From Tubiluchus corallicola (Eukaryota > Priapulida > Priapulimorpha > Priapulimorphida > Tubiluchidae): a stretch of 64,000 bases of DNA. The stretch is taken from positions 75,001 to 139,000 of the forward strand of contig JAQGDQ010000457.1 of the NCBI GenBank assembly GCA_030141605.1, given 5' to 3'. The position numbers were made by a program, and so were the translations under genes. Shown in pieces: positions 42,601 to 54,023 of the stretch (the stretch's first letter is position 1; each line of letters opens with the position of its first letter). The notes below the pieces were generated by a model. It searched no databases. It was not told where the DNA came from and was given only the letters and a program-made list of their open reading frames with translations.

Positions 42601-45600
42601 ATTATATTATCTACTGTACTTTGACCATAGCATAAATTCGACCGGCCACCATACTGGCCACCAATGTAACGATGAGCGGATGGTGCTGATACGCCGGTTG
42701 TCGCATAGTTGAGAGGAAAACATAAAAAACAGTAGTAAGAGCAAAATGACTGAATTCAGTAACATGCCAGACGTCTAGCCCATCGTGCTCCATGAGAGTT
42801 GTCATTGCGGAACAGGTGCTGAGATGGAAGACGCACCTGCCCGTCAGCCCACTGAACCAACGAGGCCATTCCATACCAGCTACTTATAGCTGCTATGCAA
42901 CGCTGATATGCAATGGCTTCGTAATGGATGAAACCATCACAATGTAGAGGGGGGAGGGTCGAAAATAAAGTGCATTTCGCCTTCGTAACAATATTTAGCT
43001 CTGTTATTATAGTATGGGGTGAGAGCAAAAGATGTGTGATCATCATGTGCACTTAGAGATTGAAGTTAGCGATGCTAAGCCTGGCTAGTAAATAAATGGG
43101 CAATTACAGAGTTACAAGCTCACTTCGCACGCTTTCTTGTTGAGGCTTGTGTTCCCCTCTGAATGTTACTGAGGTGCCTTTCCAGTTCAGTGTTTCATCT
43201 TGTACGATTACCTTGGTAATGAGCAAGGTTTTGGTCTTGCCACAACCATCCACATTAAGTTATGTGGTGGATCTCAGCTTACAGGTGCCACACTGTACGA
43301 TAAAATACTAATTTGTGTATCTATTTATGAGATTGTTAGTAAACATGGTTACCTAAACAGGCTCTTGATTAATTTTGCCGTAAGGTCTACATGCTGTGGT
43401 TTAGCTGCAAACTTTCATTTCGTTAGTTAAGCACTATCAACTCCTGGAGTAACTGTGTTGTTAACAGTGGTTAACAAAATGAAAAATCTTCTGTTAAGCC
43501 TTCTATACCTATCCACGTAAAACGCCCTAGATCTGTGAATGCATCTTTCTTTGTCTCGGGGGATACAATCCTTTCTTGGCAGTTTGGTGAAATGCCTTTT
43601 ATAACAATCACTTTTATTAAGCTGTTTAGAAGCCAGTTATCCAGGAGAAATGTATCTTATTAACCTTAAATAATAGTAAGAATGCGCACAAATATACTGC
43701 TAAAAACCAAAATTGCAAACTAAGAAAACTTTTACTTTGGAATTCTCTACCATTACAGGTTAAACAAATCAAGTCCCTATCAGCATTTAAAACAAAATTG
43801 AAATCACTAATATCAACCAGATATGAAATACCATCACACCAGTATGACAACATACACACTAATTCAGAATTCATATATCCACGGCCATATTAATTAAATC
43901 ATAGTTTTTTTTCATTTTTTTGTGCATAATTGTAAATATGTTTGATTTTATTCGTCGTTACTTTCCATTACTGCACAGTAGTTTAGATTGCACTGACGCA
44001 TTTGCCTTCAGCAGTGTAAGTTTTTATTAACTAACACTGATTGATCATCTCTGTAAAGTTTTTATCAGTGATTATAAATGTATTTTAATGGCAAATAAAG
44101 ATTATTATATATATATATATATATATAACTGAACTCTGGTGAATTCATGCCAGTTAGACATTTGTATAAAAACATTCATTCATTTTGCTCCAGCAATTGA
44201 TATTGGTTGTTGCAATTCATGAAGTAGCTGCAGTTTGCTACATAAGGGACGATGGCAACCATTTACTTGTACTGAAGATTGGTGATCCAGAGAATAACAA
44301 AGAAACATGTACGCTGGCTGTAATTTACTTAGAATCAAAGGTGAGCAGATTAGTCGTATCACTTTTGCTGCATTTCTTGTCTTGTTGTGTAAAAATGGCG
44401 GAATAGTTGTTGTCTCACCTCATCAATTATAACAGGTTTTGTCGTGAAAACTGACATTCTTCTTTGGTGAATGGTCAAGAAGTCCATTAGGTCAAGAAGG
44501 TCTGGCCAACTATCCAGCGAGGACTTGCCAAAATTTCTAAAAGAAAGGAAAAGCTGTGCTTCACTCATCTTTCCAAAACATTCCTGTTCCCATTTTTCAA
44601 TATAACAAAATGGAATATCTTAATTTTTTATCTGACGAAAATGTTGAGCTGTTAGATGTATGTAAGTATTTTGAACTTGCATTCATTGTTGTACTTGCTT
44701 TTGGGTGGGGGGGAGGTTTAATAACAGACATTGAAAGGTACCAGACTGAATTGTGCCCCTCATCCAGTGTTCATCCAGATTTGACAATGCTGACATGCTT
44801 AGTAGTTGCAGTTTTGGTTTGAGATCAGCTGCTTGGGTATATACCCTAACCCTTTACATGTTATTTGTTATTTGTTTGTTGCATATTTACCTGTCCTGTG
44901 CTGTTGGTACAATTCTGTGTATGAATTGTATTAACACATTATAAGCATATCAATTTAATGTCATTCATAACAATTAAATCTTTATTACAAGCAGTACTAA
45001 CTCTAATACAGTACTAACACTAATACATTGTAGCACAGCGCTTATAAAAATGTTCACCACTAACCAAAGGGCAGCTGACTAGATCACCAATTGGTCTTTC
45101 GCTGCCTTTTCTTCACATTTTTGTTTCGAAATTTATTGTATTATAACTGTGCGTGTGTTGCAAGATAAATAAAAAAGATTATTATTGTTGTTGTATGTGG
45201 AAGTTAGTGTTAATTTGTCTTTATAAAATTAGTTTTACAAAACACCAACTAATTGTGAAATGAGATTCACAGCCTCATGTTAAATTAGCCATTTGCATCT
45301 TCTTTTTTCATTGTAGTCGGCTGCTGAAGAGTTATGTGCATTAGTGAGGCAGTGTTTTGAATTAGTCTACACAGAAGCTGCTAGAACGTTTTTCGAAGAA
45401 AAGATCAAACAGGAAGGACGGGATGATACATCATTTGCTGCTAGTGGTGCCATCTATTATTATATTATCAATCTTTATAATATCAATCTATTATATTATT
45501 ATCTTATCAATCAATATTATATTATCAATCTTACATTTATCACATATTGTTTTCGTAGTTTTTAGTTCGCTTGTGATTTTTTTAGTTTGGAGATTTTGCA

Positions 45601-46159
45601 AGCAAGTAATAATTTTATATTTTTTTTATAATTTATAATTCATTGGGTGAAAGTACATTAACAAAATTATACGGTCGTTAACCACAAAGTACCAGAGAAA
45701 ACAAATATAAGTACAAGATGGTACCCAGCACATTACCAAACAAAAAACAAAACCAACATCAAACACTAATGTATGTCATAAATACAACTTCACACACACA
45801 TTCAACACACTAAAATTGATAACCAAGTTAACAATCCAGTTTTATAAATACAAAATTCTATAGTTTCCTCTTATTTACCTCTATATTACAAACATTTATT
45901 TATTGGGTTGCAAACAACTGTTAGTATTTCTAGATGTTTGCTCCCTATAAAAAACAAACATTTGTCAACATTGTTCGTATTAGTAAAACCGAGACATGCT
46001 TGAGATTTTAGTGAAGGAATTCTTTCTGTCAATTTTATATTTGTCGCAGTTCATTTAAAAATGTTGCTCATTTCTGTATCTGATCTTATGCATATATATA
46101 TATGCATAAGATCAGATACTGAATATATATATACATTTCTAACTAGATTTAGGTACCTA

Positions 46160-46206
<47 letters not shown>

Positions 46207-49200
46207 ATACTCGTTGAATAACAGAATGCTGTTAAGTTTATGTTGCCTTCCTGTTTCAATAGTTAAGGTATGTGAACTAATCTGGAATTTTGCAAAAGCT
46301 GTTTTAGCCCTTCTTGGAATTTTCTGCGCTATTAAATAATTTTCAAGCTCAAACTCAAATTCAATAAAGTGGCAGTGTTTTTGGCTTTTTTTTATTTGGA
46401 CCAATGAAGAAACTATAATTTATTTGATCTTTTAATGGTTCCATTTTTCTTGCAGAAGACTCTGTGTCTACCTCACATTCAAGAGCTTTGGGATTAGGTC
46501 CTTCCTTGTAAGTTTTCATGATTTTAGTTTACTGCTACTAAGCTTTCTTTAGTCATAGATATTCTGCGCAACAGATTCTGTGCGCGAAGTTTGACAAACA
46601 ATTTACACGATTTTGTCTCTCTAAACTAGTCACACTTTATATATATTTTTTACTTATTTTGAAGTTTATTTCAGCACACACACTAACGTTATATAAAAGG
46701 AGCAAATTACACTAAAATTTAAAAACACTATATGTCATGCACTATTAAAAGAACTACTAATATATACAAAAAAAATGATTTAAAATTTCATGGTGTAAGC
46801 TAAAAAGCTGCTGTTACTACATCAATAAGCTTGACCATCTCCTAAATATTCTGCTATATATAATGAAATTTGCACACTTGGTGATTCGTTGTCTTAAACT
46901 GAGTGATGCAGTAGTATTTAGAATGTTGTATGCTGTTTTGTGCACGTATTGTAGCATAACATTACATAACATAACATAAGCATAACATGTAGAAAACTTG
47001 TGAAGAGTAGTGTTGTAAGTGGTGCGGATCTTGGTTAAACTGCGTGCTTTGAAATTGTTTTATGTTAAACTACCATCTTATTTTTTTGTGTTTTTTTATT
47101 CTGCTATCGTGATATTTTGATATCGTGACCGATTCTAGCTGCATTGTTTGGTGCCATTGATTTAATTACAACCTATCTCTTAGATTCCAAAAATTTTCGT
47201 TCAGAGACTTCAACATTTTTCGGGTTGTTGTGGATCTGTGTGCTTAAGTTTGGTTTATTTAGCCGTTTTTGTATTTTCAGTATTACTGGCTCACAAGAAA
47301 ACATAAATCGTGTCAGTTTAGCTAGCCCTAGAGGACGTCGTGGTAGCAAAAGTGAAAGTGAATTAAGTGGCGGCGGTAACGAGGTTATCCATGATTACAT
47401 GAAACAGGTTTGCTCATATGTAATACTATATTTACTCTTATTTGTTTTTTGTTACTATAAATAAGATGAATGATACTGAAGCAGCATGGTTCTCAGATGG
47501 AAAATGAAAACCGCTTGTTAGAATTTCACACGTGTTCTAACGTTCTGATTATCTAAGTTTTATATCCGCTTGTAACTTATGCATGTTAACTTGTAAGTTA
47601 TGCATCTTCTTCCCAGCTTTTCCCTATTCGGGGTCGCCGTTGTGAATGAGTCTTCTCCACGCATTCCTGTTGTTGACCATCTCTTCAATTATGTCTTCAA
47701 TTTCCACATGATCTTCACCGACTCTTCTTTTCAGGTGTCCATACCATCGCAATCTTGCGAGGCGTCCACTACTTTTACTGTTCCTCTGATATTATTATCT
47801 AATTTTATCTCTTCTTGTTATTCCCACCATTCATCTCAACATCCTCATCTCCACCACACCCATTTTCTTCTCTTCGGTCTTCTTTAGAGAAGCTGCTTCC
47901 AGCCCATAGATTAGAGCGGGTCTGACCACTTCTTTGTGGACTTTCCCTTTAAGTCTCACCGACTCATTCATAGAAGGTTTTGGCGCAGTTTTTAAAGGCG
48001 GAGGCCCTTCCTGACCCTAACCCTCCCTATTTATCCGGGCTTGGGACCGGTACTGAGTTGGGCTGGCTTGCCCCCCCCCCCCCCAGTGGCTAGGTTTTAT
48101 GCATGTTAAATTATGGGTGTTTTATCATTTGTTGTCTACATTACAGAATTACATTTTATAATATTGCTTAATAAATAAGTCGATACCCTCACAAGTAAGT
48201 CATAGAACGTCTTTTGAATTCATCGTATTTGTGTTCCACCAAACAGAGGAATCTTGTCAAAACATCTTTGATATTGTATCTCATAAAGGCTTTTTAAACA
48301 GATTTTTTCTTTAGTTTGTCATTTTTCACTTGTGTTGTGTTTTGTTTCTCTCGGAAGGCTTGTAGAGAAAACCAGAAAACCCGCCGTCAAATTAAACTAG
48401 TTTATTAAGCGAGAATTCTAAACACAAAAGTATGAGGAACAAATTACTAAAGTGAATCTGGAAAACGTTTAGGTATTAAAATGTAAGTATACAGAGAATG
48501 TGTAGTGGCGTCCGTGTGAATCCGTGTGTCCTTCTCAGCGGCCTGCTTCGCCTTATATAGCGTGCTGAAGAAACTTCCAGAAGTTTTGTTCCAGAACATT
48601 CCAGACGGTAAGACGATCATTCCAACGGAACATTCTACAATGTTCTATGTAATTCTAATAGATGCCAGCAATCTCCACAACAACATGTGTTTATTTTAGT
48701 GAGCTTAATGGTTTATTAATTTTGTGATTTCTGTTTGCAGTTACATGCCAGAATGACCGGTCAAGAGTTGAGGCAGTTTGCAATCCTACTAAGGAGGTGG
48801 CATACGGACCTACCATTTGGTGAATTTCTGCAGAAAGTGTTCGAGTTGTACGGGCCAGATAGGAAATACTTGTTGCCAGGTACCTAGATCTAGTTAGAAA
48901 TGTCAATTATTTATACGGCATAAAATAAAATCACGACTGTAAGAGAGTAAGGACCAAAAGTGTGGATGTCTTTCTAAAGCAGTACTGCAAATATCAACTT
49001 GAAATGATTGTTAACTTGGGATAGAGGAGAGGGCAAATATATTTGTTTTGTGATTCAGCATTTGGGCTCCAGTGTCTTACAGATCTATTGTCACTGCTGA
49101 GAATGTTTAATTAGCAATGTACCACCCTTTTGCTGCAGTGCATTCACAGTTCATCCTATGACCAAGGCCCGAAAACTTGGTCAGCAGCATCAATAAAGGA

Positions 49201-52200
49201 AGGGTTCACTTGATGGACATCCTTGTATCATATCTTTGTGCTTAATATAGATTCTTAGCAAGGGTTCCCAAGTAACAAAAATGTGCATTTTCCTAGCAAA
49301 ATTTATTGTTTTATATGCTAATGTCATTAAGTGTTTATGTCATTAAGTAACTTTCCCTTGTTTGATTATTTTTATTTTACATCCTACAGCGAGTGAAGAA
49401 GTACAATTATTTACAATATGTTCAGAAACAAACATATTTCGTATGTTATTGAAAAATGCATTGAGGTCTTCGAGTTCAAGAATAACGTTGTTTATTTTTA
49501 CCTGTATTTGTTTTTCAATGTACTATGACAGGGGTGTGCAAACTGCAGCCCGCGGGCCACTTGCGGCCCGCCGAGAGAATTTGTGCGGCGCGCGAAGAGA
49601 TTTGTCAACCTAATGAAAGTGCGGCCCGAGCGATTAATTGAGTGTATCCAGCTGAAGTCCGTGCTACGATCCCAAAGATAGTGCGGGTAGTTTTTTCTAC
49701 TAGATCGGATGCCATTAACCCTTACAAGATGGTTGTAGCTTAATGTCACTGTACTACACAGATTGTGTGATACACATTACTAATATGCATTGTAATGAAA
49801 GTACCACTATCTGTCCTGAAAGTAGAAATATATGGTTTGTAATATAAATTTTAATAACTTCTAAAATAGTTTCTTGAGTGTAGTAGTAATGATGTACGCA
49901 GATCAGACGCAAAAAATCGTTATTAGGCCTTTCTGTACTTGGCTGCTTTATCAAACTGCATGTGGCCTGCAGGAATTGCGAGAAAGTTTAATGTGGCCCA
50001 GCTAGTCAGATAATTTGCACAACCCTGGACTATGATGTCTATTCAGTGAAGTATTATGTCTGAATATTGAACATCATTTGACATACAGTAGTAGACATCT
50101 GAGCAAGCAGTTAATAACGATATATGCACATTTTTTGTTATACATAATATTCTAAGATTATGATTTTTTGTTGTTAATTTCTCTGATAACTACATTCAGT
50201 GACGTGTGCCCGAATGTGAAGATTATCTTACTTTACCATGTTTTCACACGTATTACAGGCAGTTGGTATTGCGCAGACAGCCAGGAGGTCTATAACTCTT
50301 TCTGTATTCTGTTCTGTATTTAGCTTTTTATTTTGCAGAAATGCGACCCTTTATACCAGACAAGGATTGCCCTTACTTTGAGAATTTCTTGGAACGCATT
50401 GGTATTCGCAACAGTGACAGCAGTGGGTACCCTGTATACATTAAGCATGGTTCTCCTTCTAGGTACAGCGGTTCTGCATGAGCTACTAACACTTACTTAC
50501 TCACTTTTCTTTTACAACCAACTTATTCGGAGGTTTTAATTTTCGGTTATCTAACACTGAATCTTAAAAAAAATAGTAATTTAATAAAAAGAAGCAAAAC
50601 GCTTTTTGTTGCACAGTCAAATAAGAAAGTACTTTTGAGTTTACCGTTTATATGATTTAAGTTTTTGGATAGTTATATATGTTTAGCAAGTATGTTTGCA
50701 TTACAAGCATTCTAAATTACATTTTAACTTTTAGTAGTATCTTCAGTATTAGTGGCTGTTAGGTACTGTAAGTGGCTTAAAAAAGTCTCTCGTTAATTAC
50801 GATAATTTGCGTAGCGAGATAAATTGACAACCTGAGAATCCAGTGATTCATATAATCATTTGTTTATTAATAAATTAATAATCAAAATAAATACGCCTGT
50901 AGCACCATCGAGACCTTTTGTTTGATGTATAGATCGCTGCTAATGGTGCCGTCGTCAGAGCTGTAGCCTTGAATCTTTTATATATATACATAAATATAAA
51001 AACATACCAGTAGAGTTAATATATACGATATCATAACTGTAGTTCATGAATTTAGCATTTTGAAAGAAATCTAAGTGTCCGTGATTTAGTTACTGAAGTT
51101 GCACACATTTCCATGTGAACACCACAGTAAACAGTTCACGTGTTTTATCCTTTTTGGCTGTAGTATACTGTAATAATTTCATCATGATTTACCTCACCAC
51201 TGCAGCAAACACAGCCTCGCACATTGTTAGCTAGATAATTAATAGTTAACTTTAAAGCTAATATCTTTGATATATGACATAAATGTATCATAAAGTTAAT
51301 GATATCTTAAACGATCGTGAAGCAATAAGTTTTTTTAGTAACATAACCTTCTTCATTTTTTCTCATTTCTCTACAGCATGCTGCAGCAAGGTTTTTTATC
51401 GCTTTGTTATTTCCCACTTGCAAAGCTGCTTCTGTTAAGGAAACTAATTTGTTCAAAATCACTGCAAAGAAATCACTGTGTTAAAAAGCACAAGAAAACC
51501 CTCCGCTTACATTAAGCTTAAAAAATTCGTCTCGAAATTTTATACCACTTACATACTACCTTTTCGTATGCATGGCTTGCATCAGCCGTAATGCTGTGTA
51601 AAACAGGTAAATTTAAACTCCCGCGATAACCGTTAGGCACAGCTATTTTAATGGTAGGTCGTTTGAAACAAGTTTTGATAACATTGAGTAAAGTTTGAAA
51701 AAATAATCAGAGCATTCGTAGCATACATGTTGCTAATTAAGTAAAATTTTAAATTACTATATCTTGTCAATAAGATAAAAAATATGTTTTTGGCTAGTCA
51801 GCGACATTTTACCAATTGGCACAAACATTTTAAATTATTAGTCTAGTTACATAAGTCTTTCCAGCAGGTAATTAAAATGCTAAGTAATATAGATTTGCAT
51901 GGAAAGTTTTTTGGCTCATAATTTAACATTGCTTTTTCTTCCCCTGATTTACGTAGCGTAGTGACGTCATGTAATGGTGCCGTCGGAACGGTATTGTGGG
52001 AGATTTAAAATGAAAACAAACAAAAATTCCTTTCAGAGCGAGTACGATGTAGGCATAAAATTGCTGTAAAGCAGTATAATTTTTTAAGGCAATTTTTCTG
52101 AAAGCTACTTCAGGTGCCCCTTTTCTTGTCTTTTAAAACAAGCAGTGATAAGGAAAGTAGCTACTATGCTTCATCAGGTTTCAAGGCTTAAGTGGACCCT

Positions 52201-53015
52201 ACACATGGCATCTCAACATCCGCGATATTGGTTGGCTTGCGTTAATGTAGTATTTCTTTGCGTTTTTTCACTTTGCGCATTTTCACTCTGCTCCAAATCA
52301 TTCCATATTTTTTCCTCTTGATGCGAGTGTTAAAGAACCTCAATGCGAAATTAACACAAACGGTCTTTTGCTACATTACCATGCACTTTGCTGTTTTTGA
52401 CTAATACTCTGCATGTGACTGTTTTCCTTTACCCACCTGCTCTGCTTTTGAGCAAGAAGGCAATTCAATTCCATCTGCTCTGCTGTTTGCATGATATCTA
52501 GTTAGCTATTGGTGTTTCTTCTTTCATTGTCAACTTGTCAACTTGAATGGATTTCATTTATTTAGTCCATAGAAGTCAATGCTTATTTAAGACAGGATTG
52601 TAAAATTTTAAATGCATTTGTGACTAATAGAATCAGGAGCTGTTAGTAATTTAGCATACTGGTAGTTAGTCTATAAGGCAAACTAAAATAATTTGGAAAT
52701 TTAATGTTCTTTCAGGGACAGTAAGCATTGCCATTTTGAATGTATTGGATTGACAACATTCACTGTTTTTTAAATTAATCGTGCGCGTAATATTTTCTTA
52801 TTTCTCACAGGCGAATAATGAACATACGCTATCAAGAAGAGTTTACGAGTCGGCCAGGTCAGAGTCGGGACAAAACACCCGGTTACAGTGAAAACTACTC
52901 GTATGACCGCGAGATTGCTAGTCAAATTAGATCTATGTCGGACGAGTTTCGTTCATATCACTCGCGCCAGGAACGGCGAGAACACGGTCCACGAAAGTCG
53001 CATTACAAGCCCTGA
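39658..53015 (+). CDS. CCM2: CCM2 / malcavernin
   Basis: Ten coding exons: 39658-39771, 41842-41925, 42393-42491, 44194-44340, 45317-45446, 46456-46507, 47281-47407, 48741-48879, 50339-50462 and 52811-53015 (TGA). Phases agree throughout, giving 406 aa (human 444). The PTB domain spans roughly residues 30-190: [84 protein letters not shown] Ser-rich linker with [19 protein letters not shown] follows, then the harmonin-homology domain ([36 protein letters not shown]). CCM2 is the scaffold joining KRIT1 and CCM3 and docking MEKK3 through the C-terminal helical domain, controlling RhoA/MAPK signalling at junctions. An in-frame TAA just upstream (39640) supports the ATG, unless a further exon adds the basic N-terminus seen in vertebrates. 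Intron 1 houses a complete phosphatase gene. The tail after residue 339 is species-specific and rich in Arg/Ser/Tyr. Confidence 0.95.
39889..40743 (+). CDS. ApaH-like metallophosphatase (ALPH type), intronless
   Basis: Uninterrupted 284-codon gene. It carries the full PPP/ApaH metallophosphatase motif series: GDVHG (55-59), GDLINKGP (85-92), GNHD (113-116), VVHAG (H170) and GHDARR (228-233), followed by [18 protein letters not shown]. The metal-binding D, H and N residues are all present. Ending block III in GNHD rather than GNHE, together with GHDA, is typical of bacterial diadenosine-tetraphosphatase ApaH and eukaryotic ALPH proteins, not PP1/PP2A. The kinetoplastid member ALPH1 is the mRNA decapping enzyme; substrates of animal members are unclear. 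Residues 1-35 ([15 protein letters not shown], then Ser-rich) look like a membrane anchor or organelle-targeting leader. The gene lies wholly inside CCM2 intron 1 on the same strand. A splice-acceptor-like TTTGCAG ends two bases before the ATG, so a 5' non-coding exon is possible. ATTAAA (40836) and AATAAA (41506) are possible poly(A) signals. Confidence 0.93.
   Translation: MSLVLAGLLSFFFRKSVPSLSSSFSTKSGLVPPPPVSHAVVPDHVVTKKKLFVIGDVHGCFDELKELLQKSGVENNTSVVVIFVGDLINKGPKNLDVVQFVMSLGKGALAVRGNHDEESLREWMKMTKDPSYELPERYRWVEELGPDEANFLLSLPYTLRIPAAGISVVHAGLVPGKSITENKPSHIMTMRNLLVGDYFGYDYTPTKSITEGLPWASLWRGPEHVYFGHDARRRLQLYEFATGLDTGCVYGGELTGILLDENEKTFFSVKSFKEYKAPKPHKQA
41022..41135 (-). mobile_element. tRNA-derived SINE, partial copy 2
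   Basis: Shares ACATAACAGAGA-TATTATTACCCC and GCAGGTACCATTTTTAAAGTC with the SINE at 8086-8336, but the tRNA-like head is decayed. In CCM2 intron 1, downstream of the phosphatase gene. Confidence 0.65.
42300..42325. repeat. (ACTT)n tail
   Basis: Short ACTTACTT run just after AAATTAATAAA, looking like the 3' tail of an old retroposon whose body extends leftwards (about 42080-42300). In CCM2 intron 2. Confidence 0.5.
42560..43060 (-). mobile_element. Possible tRNA-like SINE
   Basis: On the minus strand near 42885-42815, GTTGGTTCAGTGGGCTGACG resembles a tRNA A-box region, and CACCTGTTCCGCAATGAC, about 25 bp further on, a decayed B box. No second copy in the window to confirm it. In a CCM2 intron. 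Confidence 0.3.
43640..44130 (+). pseudogene. LINE 3' end fragment
   Basis: Plus strand reads [20 protein letters not shown] then [12 protein letters not shown], the 'WNSLP..I....S...FK..L' end of many RT-domain LINEs. It continues to GGCAAATAAAG and a (TA)n tail at 44106-44127. In the CCM2 intron before the 44194 exon. Confidence 0.7.
46076..46119. repeat. Perfect 44-bp palindrome
   Basis: GTATCTGATCTTATGCATAT and its exact complement, joined without a spacer. 40 bp further on lies a (TA)n run (46160-46201). In a CCM2 intron. Confidence 0.95.
47590..47960 (-). pseudogene. LINE ORF2 C-terminal fragment
   Basis: Minus strand reads [20 protein letters not shown], then RMLRWMVGITRR, then (after shifts) GTVKVV, a cysteine-free '[10 protein letters not shown]'-like stretch and WSTT.MRGED. 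This is the usual C-terminal region of RTE/Jockey-like reverse transcriptases. In a CCM2 intron. Confidence 0.7.
48336..48685 (-). mobile_element. Solo LTR with 5-bp duplication and heat-shock-type promoter, copy 2
   Basis: 350 bp, TG...CA ends, flanked by identical TGTGT at 48331-48335 and 48686-48690: a solo LTR. On the minus strand: clustered GAA/TTC blocks (48645-48567), TATATAAGG at 48559-48551, AATAAA at 48406-48401. The insertion ends about 50 bp before the CCM2 exon at 48741. Confidence 0.85.
48551..48645 (-). promoter_or_regulatory. Heat-shock-element cluster plus TATA box (copy 2)
   Basis: GAAACTTCCAGAAG and TTCCAGAACATTCCAGA are runs of alternating nGAAn units. GGAACATTCTACAATGTTC follows. 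All lie immediately upstream (minus sense) of the TATA box. The cluster is conserved between the two LTR copies although surrounding bases differ. Confidence 0.6.
49529..50027. mobile_element. hAT miniature element, copy B
   Basis: 499 bp, inverted relative to copy A. Ends CAGGGGTGTGCAAACT / AATTTGCACAACCCTG, flanking TACTATGA / GACTATGA (7 of 8). Frames over its left end are repeat-derived. In a CCM2 intron. Confidence 0.87.
51485..52132. mobile_element. TTAA-flanked element, copy 1
   Basis: 648 bp between TTAA sites (51481-51484, 52133-52136), ends AAAGCACAAGAAAACC / CCCCTTTTCTTGTC. It is the near-complete reverse complement of 60238-60886. TTAA targets suggest a piggyBac-type non-autonomous element. 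In CCM2 intron 9. Confidence 0.75.
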
Positions 53016-53328
53016 CAAACGGAGTGGTTTCGTGAACTTTGAAAATGCCTCTCAAGTAAAATTAAATTTTGATTTTCTCACATTCATGCTTCACTAATGT
53101 AACGTAAATGTTTTGATAATTTAATTTTAGATGGAAATAGTAAAGAAGATTTTTGTTTTATAACTTCAGCCCGTTAGATCAGTAACAGATTAGATGATTA
53201 TTGCTTATCAGATGTGTAAAGAGGATGTTACTGTTTAGCAATCAGCCATTTCAGCAGTCATTACTAGAGTCAAAAGCAGATTTTCATTGATTTATTATTA
53301 GTTTATTTGTTAAATCTACAGTCGTGGC

Positions 53329-53861
53329 CAAAAGTTTGAGCCCACTTGTGATTACGACGTGAATTTTGAGCTTTTCTGGTATCCAATACCACATATTTTC
53401 CCTCATGGTGGACCGATTCGTTCACACGATGGCTCATTAGGAAGGTAATTGAAAATTGCAAATAAATGTTTGTGTTGCGCATGCGCAGGACTTACGAGAT
53501 GATGACGTCATCGCGTTGATAAATTACTCACAGCGAGGATGACGTCATCAAGTCGGAGACATGTGCGCATGCGCAGTTGATCACTCATCCTCTTACCTTT
53601 CATTAGAATTACCATCCAACATAATCAGACGACTGGGGAGGAAGCTACTGCCGAGAGCGCGTCTAAGACAATTCAATTCCCGCAACTGTACTGATGACGT
53701 CATCAATGCGATGATGTCATCATCTTGTAAGTCCTGCGTCAACACAAACATTTATTTGCAATTTTCAATTACCTTCATAATGAGCCATTGGTATTGAATA
53801 CTAAAAAAGCTCAAAATTCACGTCGTAATCACAGGTGGGCTTAAACGTTTGGCCACGACTG
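53329..53861. mobile_element. Tc1/mariner miniature element carrying CRE and NRF1 motifs
   Basis: 533 bp, ends CAGTCGTGGCCAAA / TTGGCCACGACTG, TA on both sides, with inverted arms of over 60 bp. The interior holds three exact TGACGTCA octamers (53503, 53540, 53695) and two GCGCATGCGC motifs (53477, 53565). No transposase. Confidence 0.88.
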
Positions 53862-54017
53862 TATATGTGGAATGTCTGTGATTTGATAATAAGTTCTGTA
53901 GCTAATTACTAGGTAGTTATGTTAGTATAATTATGTAAGACTTTATTTTTATAATTGAAAGTCTATGTTTTATAAAGAATTAGGTAAAAAAGTACCTACT
54001 ATAAAAATGTTAATTTT

Positions 54018-54023
54018 AATAAA
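54018..54023 (+). terminator. Candidate polyadenylation signal for CCM2
   Basis: AATAAA about 1 kb after the CCM2 stop, beyond the Tc1-like element. If used, that element is part of the 3' UTR. Confidence 0.35.

Noticed and set aside
42756-43052. 98-codon minus frame in a CCM2 intron
   Set aside because: Overlaps another frame, no homology recognised, and coincides with a possible tRNA-like SINE.
44180-44406. Minus frame 44180-44362 opposite a CCM2 exon
   Set aside because: It is the antisense shadow of the CCM2 exon 44194-44340, which fits the family on the plus strand.
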